Below, piece after piece: positions 1-12,632 of a stretch of 64,000 bases of DNA. A program made the position numbers and the translations under genes. Below the pieces are notes generated by a model. It ran no database searches and had not been told where the DNA came from. It worked only from the letters and a program-made list of their open reading frames with translations. Origin of the DNA: Isoetes taiwanensis. Lineage: Eukaryota > Streptophyta > Lycopodiopsida > Isoetales > Isoetaceae. The stretch lies in assembly GCA_021234155.1 (NCBI GenBank), contig JAJEKV010000086.1:4079461-4143460 (forward strand), in the 5' to 3' direction. How positions within the stretch are numbered: position 1 is the first letter of the stretch; the number at the start of each line of letters is the position of its first letter.

Positions 1-281
1 ATGCACCTATGCTCCTGCGCCACTGTGTAAACAAGGTTAGGGAGACGAGTATCATCCATGTTGACCATCTTGTGGAAGTAGACGATGTGTCTGTCAAAGG
101 CCCTCCTTTGAAGAGGCAAGAAACCTGTTTCCTGCAACAATATCTGGTATAGGACCGTGGACTTCACCTCCAGGGTCCATGCCAAGAAAGCTTACTGCAC
201 CTGCTCCAAGTCATTCCAAGTGGCGAGAGAAATCACAGGGCTCCAGACCTTGACCCCATACAAAAGCATAGGTTCTACTAG
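1..281 (-). pseudogene. LINE reverse-transcriptase 3' region, right half of a LINE split by a chromovirus
   Basis: Read on the minus strand this is the region downstream of a jockey/I-type LINE reverse transcriptase. Recognisable blocks are LVEPMLLYGV, WNDLEQVQ, ETGFLPLQRRAFDRHI and MDDTRLPNL, with one in-frame stop after the VQ. The same layout (LVQTVLLYGVPIWGP, then CHLESVQKIFL) occurs in the LINE remnant at 37.0 kb. The fragment runs off the left edge. Its inner end at 281 abuts an LTR end through CTAGT, and it continues in frame from the LINE piece at 25180-25319 (LFKVLV then EPMLLYG). The two are therefore read as halves of one LINE interrupted by the gypsy element. Not a functional gene. 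Confidence 0.75.
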
Positions 282-663
282 TGTCACAACCTACAGAAAG
301 TAGGTCCGATCGCGCTGGCTATAACTCCCAGAGTTCCCTGCAACCGTGAGCTCTCAGAGCTCCCCATGCACGACCGCTACTGATCCCCAGGATCAGCATG
401 AAGCCCAGCTTCAGAAGTTCTAACATGAGAACTTGATACTGCAGTAGCAGTATTGCTCAAAGAGCAGTCAGAAACACTCCAAGAACGGAGCGCCTCCTCA
501 AGCTAACACCAAATAGTGAAGTAGCTTAGAACAGGTCGAATTGATGCTCAATCAATTCGCAATGGATCAAAACCTCCAGCAATAGAAGATCCAGCTGCCA
601 GGTAAGACGGATTGCTCCAATTGCTTGGTTTCAAAGGAACACCACCATTTCAAAAAACGCCAT
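282..663 (-). mobile_element. 3' part of a Ty3/gypsy LTR, inverted relative to the element at 25-32 kb
   Basis: The reverse complement matches 26629-27010 (3' part of the 5' LTR) over its full length with scattered substitutions. It runs from the ATGGCG just after the LTR TATA-like box to the terminal TGTCAC/GTGACA. It begins at the base where the 3' LTR at 31848 is cut. It has no adjacent PBS or internal domain, so it is half of an LTR next to a LINE target. Confidence 0.8.
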
Positions 664-3440
664 ATGTTTCAGATAATGGTTATTGCCATAGACCTACTGA
701 TCTTAAAAAGTATTGCAGGACTCTAATGACCATCCATAAGTGTGGAAACCTGTGAAAATCTGTAGCAATTCCACACCAAAAAACAAATCACTTTTGCAAG
801 TGACATAGCATACACAAGGGTGCATTCACAAAAAGTAGATGTTCCCCTTAAATCGTATATTGGCTTTTTATTCAAATCTTATTTTTCGATGAACATAGGT
901 CCAACTCCTATAGCCTCTCGATCCTTTCTCCAGAGACTTATTTTTCCTGAATTACAAAATCTGCATTCCTCATAATTTGCCTAGTAGAAACGGATGATAT
1001 GGTCTCCTAATTTACCTTTGTCAGACCTTCACCTACCATCTCAACTATTATGTTAAGAGGCACATGAAAAGGTACATTAGCAAATTGCCTTGTTCCACTT
1101 TTGCATTAGGAAATTCAAGAAGTAAAGAATTCTAGAAGAGTATCACTAGAATAAATTGGAGCGTTTATATTTAAAAATATAGGTTAAAGAATATCTATCA
1201 ACCCAAAATATAGGCATCTGCATGGCACAAACTTCGCCTATTTTTGGTGGTTCAACTTGAACCTCTTCGATAGGAAGATGTTTTGTTGCCTCCCAAGCAA
1301 TGCAACTTAATAAGAAAAGAATCAAAGATTTTTAGAAAGCAAAATGAGAAAATGCAGGTTCAAATCCTTGAAAACTGAGCGATGACATAACCCTGGGCTT
1401 CACGTTCTACAAAGAATCCAAATGAAGGATTTAAAACCATTATATGTTCAACATCTATGGATTTCTACACCATTGAAGCTTTTATAGAAATGGAAGCATG
1501 TGGCTACTATTACAAAAACCAAACAGCACCTTGAACACGAGGACTAGTTGTTCTCGAAAGGCAATTGTGTAAACAGTTTTGAAAGTAGTTTCAACCATAA
1601 ATGTGGTAAATAGGAGTGCAGACAGCTCACCTCCGATAGTAATAACTTCAACAAAATCAATATGAAATATAATGGGGAAGGATTAGGGTTGTTTAAGTGA
1701 ATGAAGAGCATGAATATGAGTTTTCCTAAGAGTTGCCTTGATTAGGAAACTAAATTATGATCCACAAATGTTTGGTCCATTACAGCAAGCAAATGTCTGT
1801 TCCTAAAGTATTTATTAAATAGTTTGTCATTCACCATCAGGAGCCTCAAATTTAAGTGTCATTTCCTTGAACTTTGATCCTTCAATTTTCATTTTTAAGT
1901 TCTTGCATAATTAAAGTGCAATTTGAGTAATCCCAATAACTTCTTAATATCTCAGACAACGGCTCGTATTTCAGATGGTAATTGTATCGTCCGTGAGTTC
2001 CCACCGCTCATAATTTTACTCATGTCCCTTTCATAAATTGTTAAAAGGGTTCACCTCGATATTTATGTAATAGCCTTGGGATATAAGAAAAGCAAATTTG
2101 AAGAAATCTACAATGAGGAGATACATGTGTTATATTTGGGACCGAAATGCTGGTGATTTGCAGAATGCTTTAAATGCATATGATATTTTTTGGTCCTCTA
2201 CATATTAGTGCTTTGGTGGTAATGGTACATGAGTTGGTCCAACGTTATATAGAAGTAGGGGGGAGGTTCTAATGCCACTGCATTTGGCTTTGCAAGATAT
2301 GATAGTTATGGTATGACAAAGTCTAGCACAATCCAAATTTTATCTTGAGCATAGAAAGAACCGCATATAGTCCTAAACAATAATTTTCAAGAAACATTTT
2401 TCATGCTTCTAACAATCATGCTGGAGTGAGCCCTTGGCTCATGCACAAGTTCTCTAATGGTGGCATAAATGTTATATGTTCGGTGTTGATACAAATATAA
2501 ACAAATTTAACCACCACAAATCTGTTGCCAAGAAATCAAACTCTCAAAAGGCTGAAGTTTTTACGAGTTTAGAAATTTAATAAGCCTACTCAGATCATTC
2601 CTACTACAATGCAATGTGTCGGCAGCGCGAAGATTGTTTGGCTTTGGCTTTACACATCACCTCTTGCCCGATTACAAAATAAAAGCCCCGGTTATACATT
2701 AGTTATACAAATCGACAAACTTTGAGACACGACCTACTGTGAAAACATCACCGAATTTCAAAGCACAAGATCTCATTATAGTTAGAAAAATAGCCACTCC
2801 CACGCACTGAAATAGCAACAAATTTTGGAATCTTTGAGGTGAGTTTGACTATATGGGCAAAGCTATGATCTATCAATTGAGATGGCTTTTCAATAAATAA
2901 GAATTCCTAGGGAGGAGATGGCTTACAGGGGAAAGATCCAATGCCTCCATCTCATTCATCTTCTTAAGGTCGGACAAAGCTCTGATATGGCACAGAATAA
3001 GCAAATCAGAGAATATCTTTATGAGAATAAAAAACAAAGTAAATAATGTGGGAACGGAGTAAATCACCTGGAATATCTCTTTCTTAAGGCAAGAGATAAT
3101 GTGATTAAAACTAAGCATAATCATCAATAAATGCTAGCCAACAGTGATTAGCCAAAAACCTGACTTTTTGAACCCTCTTAATATTTCAAAAGCTTGGCCA
3201 GGTTGAATAGAGTTGATACAACGACATCTACTGAAATATCGTAGAAGTTTTATATAATCCATCCACATTGAAGTCTTAGCCAACAATATCCAGTAGCTAA
3301 CAACTAAAGGAACCATCTAAATAGTCAAACAGATGCAGATCAGCTTTGCTAAAGAGCAGAGTAGAGAAGGGATACAAACCCTAAGGGTTAATTTACAATC
3401 GTGCTTCTAGCAGAGATATTATATTGGTAAATTTGAAGAA
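664..3440. other. AT-rich stretch with no recognised gene
   Basis: Only short open frames (84 codons or fewer) occur, without family motifs or clear splice structure. No repeat, RNA gene or transposon end was recognised. Starts at the proposed inversion breakpoint. Confidence 0.5.
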
Positions 3441-4300
3441 CTACGATTTGCAGACTATTCTGGAGCAGACAAATGACCACCAACAGCAAAAAGTCTGACA
3501 TTCATTGAGCAATGAAGCTTGGAGCAACTTCTTTCTCATACAACTTTCGGAACGACAAAGGAAATCACTAGAAGCAATTGTAATGATCCACTCTTGGGTA
3601 GTGCCATAAGTTCCTTTCATTATCTCAACTAACTGCTTCCCTTCCACCACCAAGTTGCTACGACAGCATGCTGCAAGAAGAGAGAAAATGTAGTATTATC
3701 GGGCATCAAACCATGCCATTGCATATCATGGAAAAACCCGATTGCGAGATAACCCATATATCTTTGCATTTCATGACACAACTGGAAACATTTCAAAGAC
3801 ATATCGTGCCTCTGCAAGTCAGCCATTTGGAATACATGTCCAACAGAGCACAGACATCGAAAGTATCCATTTGATACGCATTCTTGACCTCGTTAAGTCC
3901 ATTCTCAGCATATCTTGCAATTAATGTGATCCAAAAAACAAAGTCTCGAATTAAAAGCTTATCAAAGGTCTCACGTACTTTTGAAAGACAACCACACCTG
4001 ATATACATATCAACAAAGCATCTCCAGGCAGAATTTCTTCCCATCCCCTTCCTATGTATTCTCCCACAAACTTTTAAGACATAACTATATGCCACAATAC
4101 CAAAAGAGTACCAGAAGACAATCTTCTGCTAGCATCTTTTCAAGACATTCCAATGCTACTCATTTTGGAGCATATCCTGAAATCAATGCTGGCAAAGATG
4201 CAACATCGAGCCTTTGTATATCATTAACTTCATGTGCCTATTCATATAACCCACATTTAGCATGCATACCATGTCAAGCAAACCATTGTTAATAAATCAC
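3441..4300 (-). pseudogene. PPR gene remnant
   Basis: On the minus strand several frames together read like a PLS-type PPR protein. Blocks such as ALISGYAPK, ALECLEKM, SYVLKVCGRIHRKG, FVDMYIRCGCLSKVRETFD, FVFWITLIARYAENG and HDMQWHGLMPDNTTF appear in the right order, but in different frames and with stops. PPR proteins bind organellar RNA; this copy cannot encode one. It lies about 4 kb from the intact PPR gene on the same strand and may derive from a relative of it. Exact ends are uncertain. Confidence 0.65.
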
Positions 4301-4451
4301 CCTGCACTTTTCAGCCCTATCTACATCCCTATGCTTTCAAAGTGCAAACAAATGTGACAAAGCTTAAAAGTACATTTGCTTGCATCTTGTTAAAACATTT
4401 TATTGCTTCCAAAGAATATTCATTTTACAAATATTATGTAATTAGTACATT

Positions 4452-4847
4452 CTAATTTATCACATTATGAACAATCAAGGTGTCAAAGGCTTTCCTTGCT
4501 TCTGCAATCAGCCAAGATCTCACATACATGTCTATCATGCCATTGCCAACTAAAACATCTATATCAATGCTCCACTTTGTAATTTCAGTATGTATCTGTC
4601 TTCTTCTTTGCACCTCTCTCATCTTCATGCAGGCTCTTAAGATGGCTTAGGATGGCTTAAGTGTATAAACTACTAGGATATACGTTCTCTAGCATTTCGC
4701 TGTATAAAATAAGAGCACAATTTGATTGTCCATTTTCAATAGATATAGAAACACACTGTACACATTCATGGACACTTGTGTCAAGTTTTGCAGATGTGTA
4801 GCCCTTACCTATAGTTAATTATTGCAGACTTGGAAAATAGAAAAACT
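4452..4847. repeat. Direct repeat, copy 1, carrying a PPR scrap
   Basis: Matches 6641-6863 nearly identically, except that the second copy lacks an internal stretch (roughly 4581-4725). The left part translates on the minus strand to a PPR fragment with VGNGMIDMYVRSWLIAEARK. This is a segmental duplication of about 2.2 kb spacing rather than a transposon with visible ends. Confidence 0.75.
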
Positions 4848-6565
4848 AGAAAAAATGCCGTCATTGAATCCTAAACCTGATAAACATTTTTCAAACAGCA
4901 GTTGAAGAGCACTTTAAGAACAATCAATTCCAAGCATGTGCTTGTGATATCTGAACTAGCAGAAGTAAAGCCCCGGTAATTGTTTTGATTGTTCACATTT
5001 GGTCTCGCAACTATAAATGAAGCTTCCTACATAGAGACCTAAACTATGCAAGTATTGCCTTTACTCCATTTTTCATGGACAATGAATTGGAGTTTGATTC
5101 ATAAATGAGATTAAAAGGTAAATAATGCCAAATATGGCTAATATCTTGCTTCTATGTTGTTGTTGTGTTCCTATTCGACAGTCAACTGATATCATTTATA
5201 CCAGTGTGGTTGTGTGTACTCAAATCGGAGCGCATTACATGGGGGGCAGAGCACAAACTCGGTAAAGAACTAGCGTGCACTTCCCACAACAGAGTGAACC
5301 TGAACATGCATCTCTTTCACTAAAAATTCCAGTACTTTGCAATAATGGCACTTCAATGATAGGTGCATTTACGTGCAAATGATAATTATTAGCCGACCCA
5401 CATGAGAGGGAGAACTTCCTTGAATGTATGTGTAGAATATCCCCAGAATATGAAGAATGATAAAACTTGAGAAACCATTACACAACAAGTGTCCCTTGTT
5501 GCTGCTGCCTACGGTTTTCAAATGGGACTCCAAGTGGTAATTTAGCAAATTTTTCCACCTGCATTATTAGAAACGATGAAACCACGTACCACAGAATTCC
5601 AAAATACTTGAACAAACAGCATCATGACACAACGCCTAAGTCCCTCTACCATATTCTTTTGGGGTCACCTGTAGTAAACATCTAAGGCCTGAAGATTAAC
5701 CTAAACTATAGGAAAGCTTGCTTGATGAAGACAAAATGTAGTGCATATAGTAAAAAGCCATAAAAGCTCCATGAGACACAAAGTATCTTGCCAACATCAG
5801 CAATAGTTCGTTACATAGCTTCGGCATCCAATATATCTAAATAAACGACATCCACGATCAATGATTGCTCTCATATTTTCATCGACATCAACACTGGTAA
5901 CCATATCCGTGATACATAAATGTCATGCACACATTATCCAACACTCATAAGTGATTATTTGATTCATACAAAGCCAAACTCTTTTTAAGCACACGTGTGA
6001 ATACAGAGCTTGCTAGATATTATCTTTTTTAACTCTCTATATTGAAGCATTGGTAATGAAAGGATTATTTGGTGCAATATTCATCATAAACAGAAACCTG
6101 CACCAAAAAATACTGGTTGAGAAGATAAATAATAAACACAAAGCAATGCAAATGTTAAAGGAAATACCACTCTCTTTTAGCTTCCTGAAATTTTGTTCCC
6201 TCTATGACGCAGGCCGGATGCTTCTTAAGAATGCAATTCTGGCTTCAAAAGTGCCTGAAAAGTGACTTAAAAGTCTTTAGAAGCATGAAACATTAATAAT
6301 TGCTTAGACATTTGCAGAACATTAGAAAATAAAAAAAGAAAAGAAAATGTGTTACCTTAGCCCTGCATGAACCCCAGCTATGGCCCCACGCTAAAGCAAA
6401 TGGAAGCTACCAGATTTGAGGCCACAGATGGTCAAAACTAAGCCCAATAGTTTGAGCATGCCCTGTTGGCCCGGATTGCTTGGAAAACAACAGCATCTAG
6501 CCGAGCTTGTACCACTGCTTCCATGGTCAGGGTATCATACTCCACTGCCACAAAATTCTCTACGT
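4848..6565. other. No recognised gene
   Basis: AT-rich. The longest open frames (about 70 codons at 5467-5685 and 6050-6265) show no motif, no credible splice context and no relative elsewhere in the window. Confidence 0.45.
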
Positions 6566-6569
6566 TTTT

Positions 6570-6660
6570 ATTATTTTGATCCGCATTTAAGAGCCCTAAT
6601 TTATCACATTATGAATTATTTTGAACCGCATTTGAGAGCCCTAATTTATCACATTATGAA
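6570..6660. repeat. 46-bp unit duplicated in tandem
   Basis: Two adjacent copies of a unit containing CCGCATTT then GAGCCCTAATTTATC. The second copy runs into the 6641-6863 repeat, so the tandem duplication shares the boundary of the larger duplication. Confidence 0.75.
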
Positions 6661-6863
6661 CAGGCAAGTTGTCAAAGGCTTTCCTTGCTTCTGCAATCAG
6701 CCAAGATCTCACATACATGTCTATCATGCCATTGCCAACTAAAACATCTATATCAATGCTCCATTTTTAATAGATATAGAAACACACTGTAGACATTCAT
6801 AGACAGCTGATGTGTAGCCCTTACCTAGAGTTAATTATTGCAGACCTGGAAAATAGAGAAACT
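6641..6863. repeat. Direct repeat, copy 2, with the same PPR scrap
   Basis: Second copy of the block at 4452-4847, with an internal deletion. The minus-strand translation again gives VGNGMIDMYVRSWLIAEARK. Confidence 0.75.
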
Positions 6864-7186
6864 TTGGAAGAAGTCGTTCTCGACAGACCACGAGGGCCTT
6901 GACCTTTCCACATACCCATTGGTTTTATGCAGAGTGTAAGAAATACATATGTTGGCTCTGCCAGGTCTACCCTGCTTTACGCCCACATGCGATCAGACAA
7001 TATTGCCTTCTCCTTAAGGCTCCAGGTACATCGGGGCCCATCAGCAGGAAATGTTCTTCCTCTTGGACCATCATCCCAGGACCTTCTGCCAAAGGGTACT
7101 CAAAAAGCCAGTAAACCTACAGCAAACATCACGTCCGAATAGCGGGGACAATAGCTGCATTAGCTTTATGATCCTCAGGGAGCACA

Positions 7187-7690
7187 AATGACAATGCCCC
7201 CACAACATGGCCCAGCGCTGGAAAGCATAGAGGTAGATGTAGACCAGGGCCTACAGTGTGTAGCCAATGGAAAAGTGCCAGATCTGCATAGTATGCAGGC
7301 GGAGTTGCTCAAGTGGACAGGACCATCCATAGTACCCGGTGTTGGATCGCCATGTTCAAAAGGGTGCTACTGGGATGATCCCCTCCATCCCCCCCCCCCT
7401 CCCACGGAGTTGTCCCTATATACAAGGTAGGTGCAGAGGCAATAGACATACGGGCCCTCACACGGGCAGGGTTCAGGCCATGACACTCAACCATTGATCA
7501 AATCTTTACACTACGGATCCTGGTTGAGGATAGTAGGAATCTACAACGAGATCTGTATTGTTGCTTTGTGGACTTTGCAAAAGCTTTTGACGCAGTGCCT
7601 CAAGAAAAGATGTGGGCAAGGTCGCAAGAGCTAGGGGTCCTTGCAGATTCGCAAAATGCGTCAGGTTGGAAGTTTTAAAGCCATGGTTAA
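7187..7690 (+). pseudogene. Fragment of a LINE reverse transcriptase
   Basis: Two pieces in different frames read as LINE RT. The first is an upstream block with ANGKVPDLHSMQAELLKW (the usual NGKAPGxDGxxAELLK region). The second is TIDQIFTLRIL followed by CCFVDFAKAFDAVPQEKMW, the RT catalytic-aspartate block. Between them lie frame changes and a C-rich run near 7389-7398. No endonuclease, YADD box or tail is present. The style is that of the jockey/I-like LINE at 35-37 kb. A dead scrap. Confidence 0.7.
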
Positions 7691-7844
7691 TGTCAAGTAT
7701 ATACATTCTTTAAGTTTGCAGCCATGATCGTAATTGTTAATCTTACCAACACCCTCTTCATTAATGCACTATTTTACCCTTTGCTCGAAGCCTGCACTAT
7801 TGCTAGTTACTGTATATATAAAAATGCATGCAAAAGCTGGATAT

Positions 7845-8165
7845 CAAATATTTGATGTAGAACCCCATTACGATAAAAAAGTACAATCAGTAAATACGGA
7901 GGCCTTATTTGATAAACACCTATACAATCAGTAAGTATGGAGGCCTTATTTGATAAAAACACCTATCAATCATATAGAGGAATGGCAATGTACAAATTGG
8001 AATTCACTATATGGGTTGAGAGCTAGGCCCTGAATCATGGAGATGCGGGCCTTATTTGATAAACACCTATCAATCATATAGACAGTTTGGAATTCACTAT
8101 ATGGGTTGAGAGCTAGGCCCTGAATCATGGAGATGCTCACTCAGAGTCTCTGTTGAGAAGTCTGA
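7845..8165. repeat. Overlapping tandem duplications (20 to 92 bp)
   Basis: The phrase GGCCTTATTTGATAAA recurs three times. A block of about 92 bp containing TATATGGGTTGAGAGCTAGG is present twice (around 7997 and 8089). A 20-bp phrase with GAGTCTCTGTTGAGAAG is duplicated around 8145-8180. No coding content. Confidence 0.8.
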
Positions 8166-8421
8166 GTCTCTGTTGAGAAGGAATTGTATATGAGAATTGT
8201 CCCTAACACCGGTCTAACTTATTTGTTGTGCACATTAGGCCAATAACGAATGCTGCTGCTGTTTCCAAACATATAAAAGGAATATTATGATATTCTTTGA
8301 GATGGAAGGGCTGATGAGCAAGATGTAATTACACAGTTGGAAGAAAAGCATTGATAATCAGCTGTACAGTTAATTTTAGGGCACCTTGGCTGACTAATAA
8401 AATTACCTCTTACCTATTCTC

Positions 8422-10758
8422 TTAAGCACTAGCATAGATGTTTGACAGCAGATCATATGCAGCAGCATAATGGGGATTTAAAGATATGATTGAGTCAAAG
8501 CACTTCCTAGCCAAGTCAACATTGTTGTGTATCCTGCAACTGTTAAGCAGAGATGACCAAAGACAAACGTCAGGTTGGAAGGCAGTTTTTAGAATACAAT
8601 CTGCTTGGTTAAAGTAACCTGCTACTCCCAAAACGTTCACCACACAGTTGACATGATCAATATCAGGTTCTATCGCATAGTATTCCTTCATGGTTTTGAA
8701 GCATTGAAGAGCTTCCTCAACCAGGCCCGCATGAGAAAATGCACTTAGAATACCAACAAATGCAGTACCATCTAGTGTAGCATGATGCTTCCCAATGTCT
8801 TGAAAACACTGCATTGCCAAAAGAGCATTGCCATCCTGGCCATATCCCGAAATCATAATAGTCCATGAACCTACACTACGATTTGATAAGCTGCCAAAAA
8901 CTTTGCTTGCCTCCTCCAAGCTCCCGCAGTTGGCATACATATCTACAATACTATTCCCTAAAACAATGTCAGGCTGAATTCTGCTCTCAATGATCTGTTC
9001 ATGAATGTGCCTTCCTAGAACAATTGCACCTAACTCTCCACATGCTTTTAAAATGCCTGGAAAAAGGAACCAATCTGGACTAATACCTGCACACTGCATG
9101 TCTTCAAAACATTCTAAGGCCAGAAGACTTGCTCCATTCTGGGCATATCCTCCAAGCATTGAAGCCCATGCTATTATGTCCCGCTTTGTTAATTTATTAA
9201 AAACACTACATGCTTCTTGGACGCTCCCACATTTGGCATACATATCAATAAGTGCATTTTGTGTAACATCAGCCTTCATCCCATTCCCCATGATATTTTC
9301 GTGGATGCACCTGCCCCGTTGTATGGCGCCTACGGCACTGCATGCTTTTATAATTGTTGAAAATATAAATTTGTCCGGCTCTATGCCTTCAAGGTACATA
9401 CCGTCAAAACTTTCTAGAGCAAGTTGCCCTTCATTATTCTGAGTGTACCCTGTGATCATGATATTCCATGCTATCACATCTCTGATTGGCAAGTTATCAA
9501 AGGCCCTGCGTGCTTCTTTCAATCTCTCACAACTTGAATATACACCAATGAGAAAGCTGGCAACTGCAATGTCAGATTGAAGCCCATCCCTAATTATATG
9601 CTCATGAATGTATTTAACATGCTCTGCAGTATTTACGCTTCTACATGCTTTTAAGGCACTCAAATATGTCTCTTTACTTAGTTTTAAGTTTTTGCGCTGC
9701 ATCCCTTCAAAATATTCTAGTGCAAGGTGGCCATTGCCATTCTGGGCATATAGCGCAACCATTGTGCTCCAATTTAGACATGATGTTGTATGCAAATTCA
9801 TGTGAAGTTCATCCAAACTCCCGCATTTAGCATACATATCAGCAATACTATTACCTACAACAATGTCATATTGTAAACGGTTGTCAATAACCTGCTCATG
9901 GACATACCTGCCATGTTCTAAGAGACCTAGATCACCACATGATTTCAATATGCTTGGAAACGTGAACTTGTCTGGCCTTATGCCTTCATTTTGCATGCTT
10001 CTATAATACTCCAATGCAAGCCATCCTTCAGCATGCTCATTAAACCCTAAAATAATGGCACCCCAAGATACGACATTTCTATCTGTTATTCCATCCAAGG
10101 CTCTCTGTGCCTCCAGCATGCAACCACATTTGCAGTACATATCAATTATGGCATTCCCCACAATTGTCTCAGATTGGAGGTTACTCTCCATGATCTGTTC
10201 ATGAATGCATCTACCATGTTCTACATGGCTGCATGTCTTTAGAACACTACTAAAAGCGAATTTGTCTGGCTTCATGTGCAACTGCTGCATTCTATCAAAC
10301 AAACAAAGTGCAAGCTCTCTTTCATCAAGCTTAGTATAGCCGCATAGTACTGAATTCCATGTATATTGATCAGGGTGTAAAATCCTGCCAAATGCTCTGC
10401 TTGTTTCAGCCAAATTTGCATATGAAACATGCAAACGGATAAAATGGTTACCAAAAACAGCAACAGAATCTAACCCGCTATGCACTATCAGGGATTGCAC
10501 TGTCTTAACTAACTCCAAGTCCCGCAGTTTTGAGCACTCATGTACAAGCTGATAAGCAAGCTCCCTTGATAAAATAAATCCCAAGTTCTGTTTAACCTGA
10601 GCAGACTTCAATACATCCCATATCTGTTCATCTTTACTCAAGCATTGAAAACCACGAAAGAAAAATAAGATAACCAACTTTGGACCTAAAATATTTTCAT
10701 AAAATTTCTTCCCGTGTCTGTTTGATCCATTGCAGATAACACTGATGCGCACAACCAT
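8422..10758 (-). CDS. PLS-class pentatricopeptide repeat protein, E domain cut short
   Basis: Single-exon frame of 778 codons, intact from ATG to TAA. After about 90 residues of N-terminal sequence, PPR motifs run to about residue 690 in P-L-S order. Repeated signatures are GNAIIDMYCKCG, NVVSWGAIILGF, ALEYYRSMQNEGIRPDKFTF and GRYVHEQVI. The last part (AGLVEEALQCFKTMKEYY to AAAYDLLSNIYASA) matches the start of the E domain but stops there. The usual E continuation and any DYW domain are missing. Such proteins are usually imported into plastids or mitochondria and bind RNA, often for C-to-U editing. Without DYW this one would need a partner deaminase. The start chosen is the first ATG of the frame; targeting is not obvious from sequence. 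Probably expressed, but a recently truncated copy is possible. Confidence 0.9.
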   Translation of the reverse strand: MVVRISVICNGSNRHGKKFYENILGPKLVILFFFRGFQCLSKDEQIWDVLKSAQVKQNLGFILSRELAYQLVHECSKLRDLELVKTVQSLIVHSGLDSVAVFGNHFIRLHVSYANLAETSRAFGRILHPDQYTWNSVLCGYTKLDERELALCLFDRMQQLHMKPDKFAFSSVLKTCSHVEHGRCIHEQIMESNLQSETIVGNAIIDMYCKCGCMLEAQRALDGITDRNVVSWGAIILGFNEHAEGWLALEYYRSMQNEGIRPDKFTFPSILKSCGDLGLLEHGRYVHEQVIDNRLQYDIVVGNSIADMYAKCGSLDELHMNLHTTSCLNWSTMVALYAQNGNGHLALEYFEGMQRKNLKLSKETYLSALKACRSVNTAEHVKYIHEHIIRDGLQSDIAVASFLIGVYSSCERLKEARRAFDNLPIRDVIAWNIMITGYTQNNEGQLALESFDGMYLEGIEPDKFIFSTIIKACSAVGAIQRGRCIHENIMGNGMKADVTQNALIDMYAKCGSVQEACSVFNKLTKRDIIAWASMLGGYAQNGASLLALECFEDMQCAGISPDWFLFPGILKACGELGAIVLGRHIHEQIIESRIQPDIVLGNSIVDMYANCGSLEEASKVFGSLSNRSVGSWTIMISGYGQDGNALLAMQCFQDIGKHHATLDGTAFVGILSAFSHAGLVEEALQCFKTMKEYYAIEPDIDHVNCVVNVLGVAGYFNQADCILKTAFQPDVCLWSSLLNSCRIHNNVDLARKCFDSIISLNPHYAAAYDLLSNIYASA

Positions 10759-12500
10759 GCCGCTGCTGGAATCATCCAGGAATCTTTATTATGAACTGAA
10801 GAAGTCTTCGTGTTAAGGCGTTGTAACCTAGATCGTTGCCACCCACGACATCGCAAACAATTTAGTAGAAAAGTTCTAAAAAATTTCAGCTACCTTTCCG
10901 ACTTCGGGAACACAAATGAGCAAGATATGCTGATGTTAAACGCCACAGGCATGTGATTTGCCTGCGCAAGATATGTTGATGTCAACACCTCAGGTTATTC
11001 CCCAATGCCCAGATGTTGTTGACATGAGTTTCTAAAAGAAAGGATCGAATTGGACATTCCCCCCTCCCCCGCGCACGTTTGTACAAACAAGAGTTTGAGA
11101 CTTTGAAGCAATGTGAGGCTATCCACGTTGCAGCCCAGCTGGGATTCTTGTGGATGTGGAAACCCTTGGAATCGTTGGATTTCATCGACGGGCACAAAAG
11201 ATTAATGGAAATTCCAGCATGTCCACGTTGGAAAGTTATTCCGGCATGGGGAAGCTACGGTGGGGCATAGTTTTTGAAGAAATAAAAGCTGGGTATTTTC
11301 TAAACTGCATTTCCTATGCTTTATTGTTGCATTCCTCTGTTTGCTCTCTTTCTTTGCTTTATGCTATCTTGCAATCAATTGCGGATGCTCATGCTATCGG
11401 ATAGTCTGGATCTAAAAGACTTGCACCGATCCATGCTCAAGTGCCAAGTAAAAGCAGAAGATGCATGGGATGGTTGGGATCCAAAGTAGGACGGGAACAA
11501 TTGGATGCTGTGAAGCCTCTCTTGCATCTTATGGCTGCCTTGTTCATGCATATCACTGCATATTTCATGATGGTGCCTGCTCTTACTGATGTAATAATGG
11601 AAGCCCTTTGTCCTGGAAAGAAAGAATGCCATGACCAAGTGCCGATGGCCAGACCATTCCATTCCATGGAATATATATGATCCATGTAGCGTGCAAATTC
11701 AGACGTGTTTTACAAATGCGGGACCTTTGGTTAGTACTCTTGCCGCTACTCCATAGATCTCGCTATGTTGACTCCAATGCAGAAGGTATGCCTATGGCCA
11801 TTTAATCCGTGGCTTTCACACTTGGAATTATCCAGGAATTCGTCTTTTGTTTTTTATGCTTTGAGATATGCGGTATAATTTGTTTCATAGATGTATATTG
11901 AGAGTCTAAGGCATCATAGCAGAAGCTATGTGAATTGCAAATTCTTGATCTCAATGGCCCCCCGCATAAAGCATATAAATCTTCCTACACTTAGCATACT
12001 GAAGCTCTTGCTAGAAGAAATTTACTGAATTCTTTGTTGTCTACTGTGCCCTTTACCATATTGCATATAGTGTTTACTGGAACTCAACTATCCTGCCAAT
12101 GTTCATATTTCACAAAACTCCAAGTCTACGAAGGATTGCATATTCCCTTGTCATGTTGTCTCAATTACAATCCTATGTGTTGCAAAATCTTCAGGTATAA
12201 GAAAAAATCTTTGGCTGCAGTGAATGGAGCTGCAGCAGATTTAAGGTTATTAGTTCAAGTCTGCTATTTTTCTGTGCAACTTAGTTTCTGGCCCCTGTTA
12301 TTGGTCCAACAAAATCAGGATTTGCCTAAACATATCAAGAACTAGGAGGACTAATGGGGCATCTGATGATTGATTGGCTTCTAAAATCTTGATTGATAGA
12401 ACTAGTTGAAGTAATTTGTAATCCTAAACATCATAGTCTTCCGCCCGATAAGGTTCCCAAATGATTATTTCGATTTTTGGTGGGGGAAAGAAAAAGAAAA
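10759..12500. other. Upstream flank of the PPR gene; no recognised gene
   Basis: Contains the presumed PPR promoter and 5' UTR next to 10758. Frames of 60-103 codons exist (for example 11441-11680 and 12034-12345) but show no family motif and overlap one another on both strands. Confidence 0.45.
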
Positions 12501-12632
12501 ATTGAAAAATGCCTTGGTTAACCATTGGCATGGTTGTTTGGGGTTTTTTTGGAACCATTGGAAATGTTTTTTGTTTTAAACCATTGTTTTAAATTTAGGG
12601 TTCTAATTTGGGGTTCTAATTATGCAGCGACC

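Noticed and set aside
9005-9830. Plus-strand frames inside the PPR gene
   Set aside because: Antisense shadows of the repeated PPR codons.
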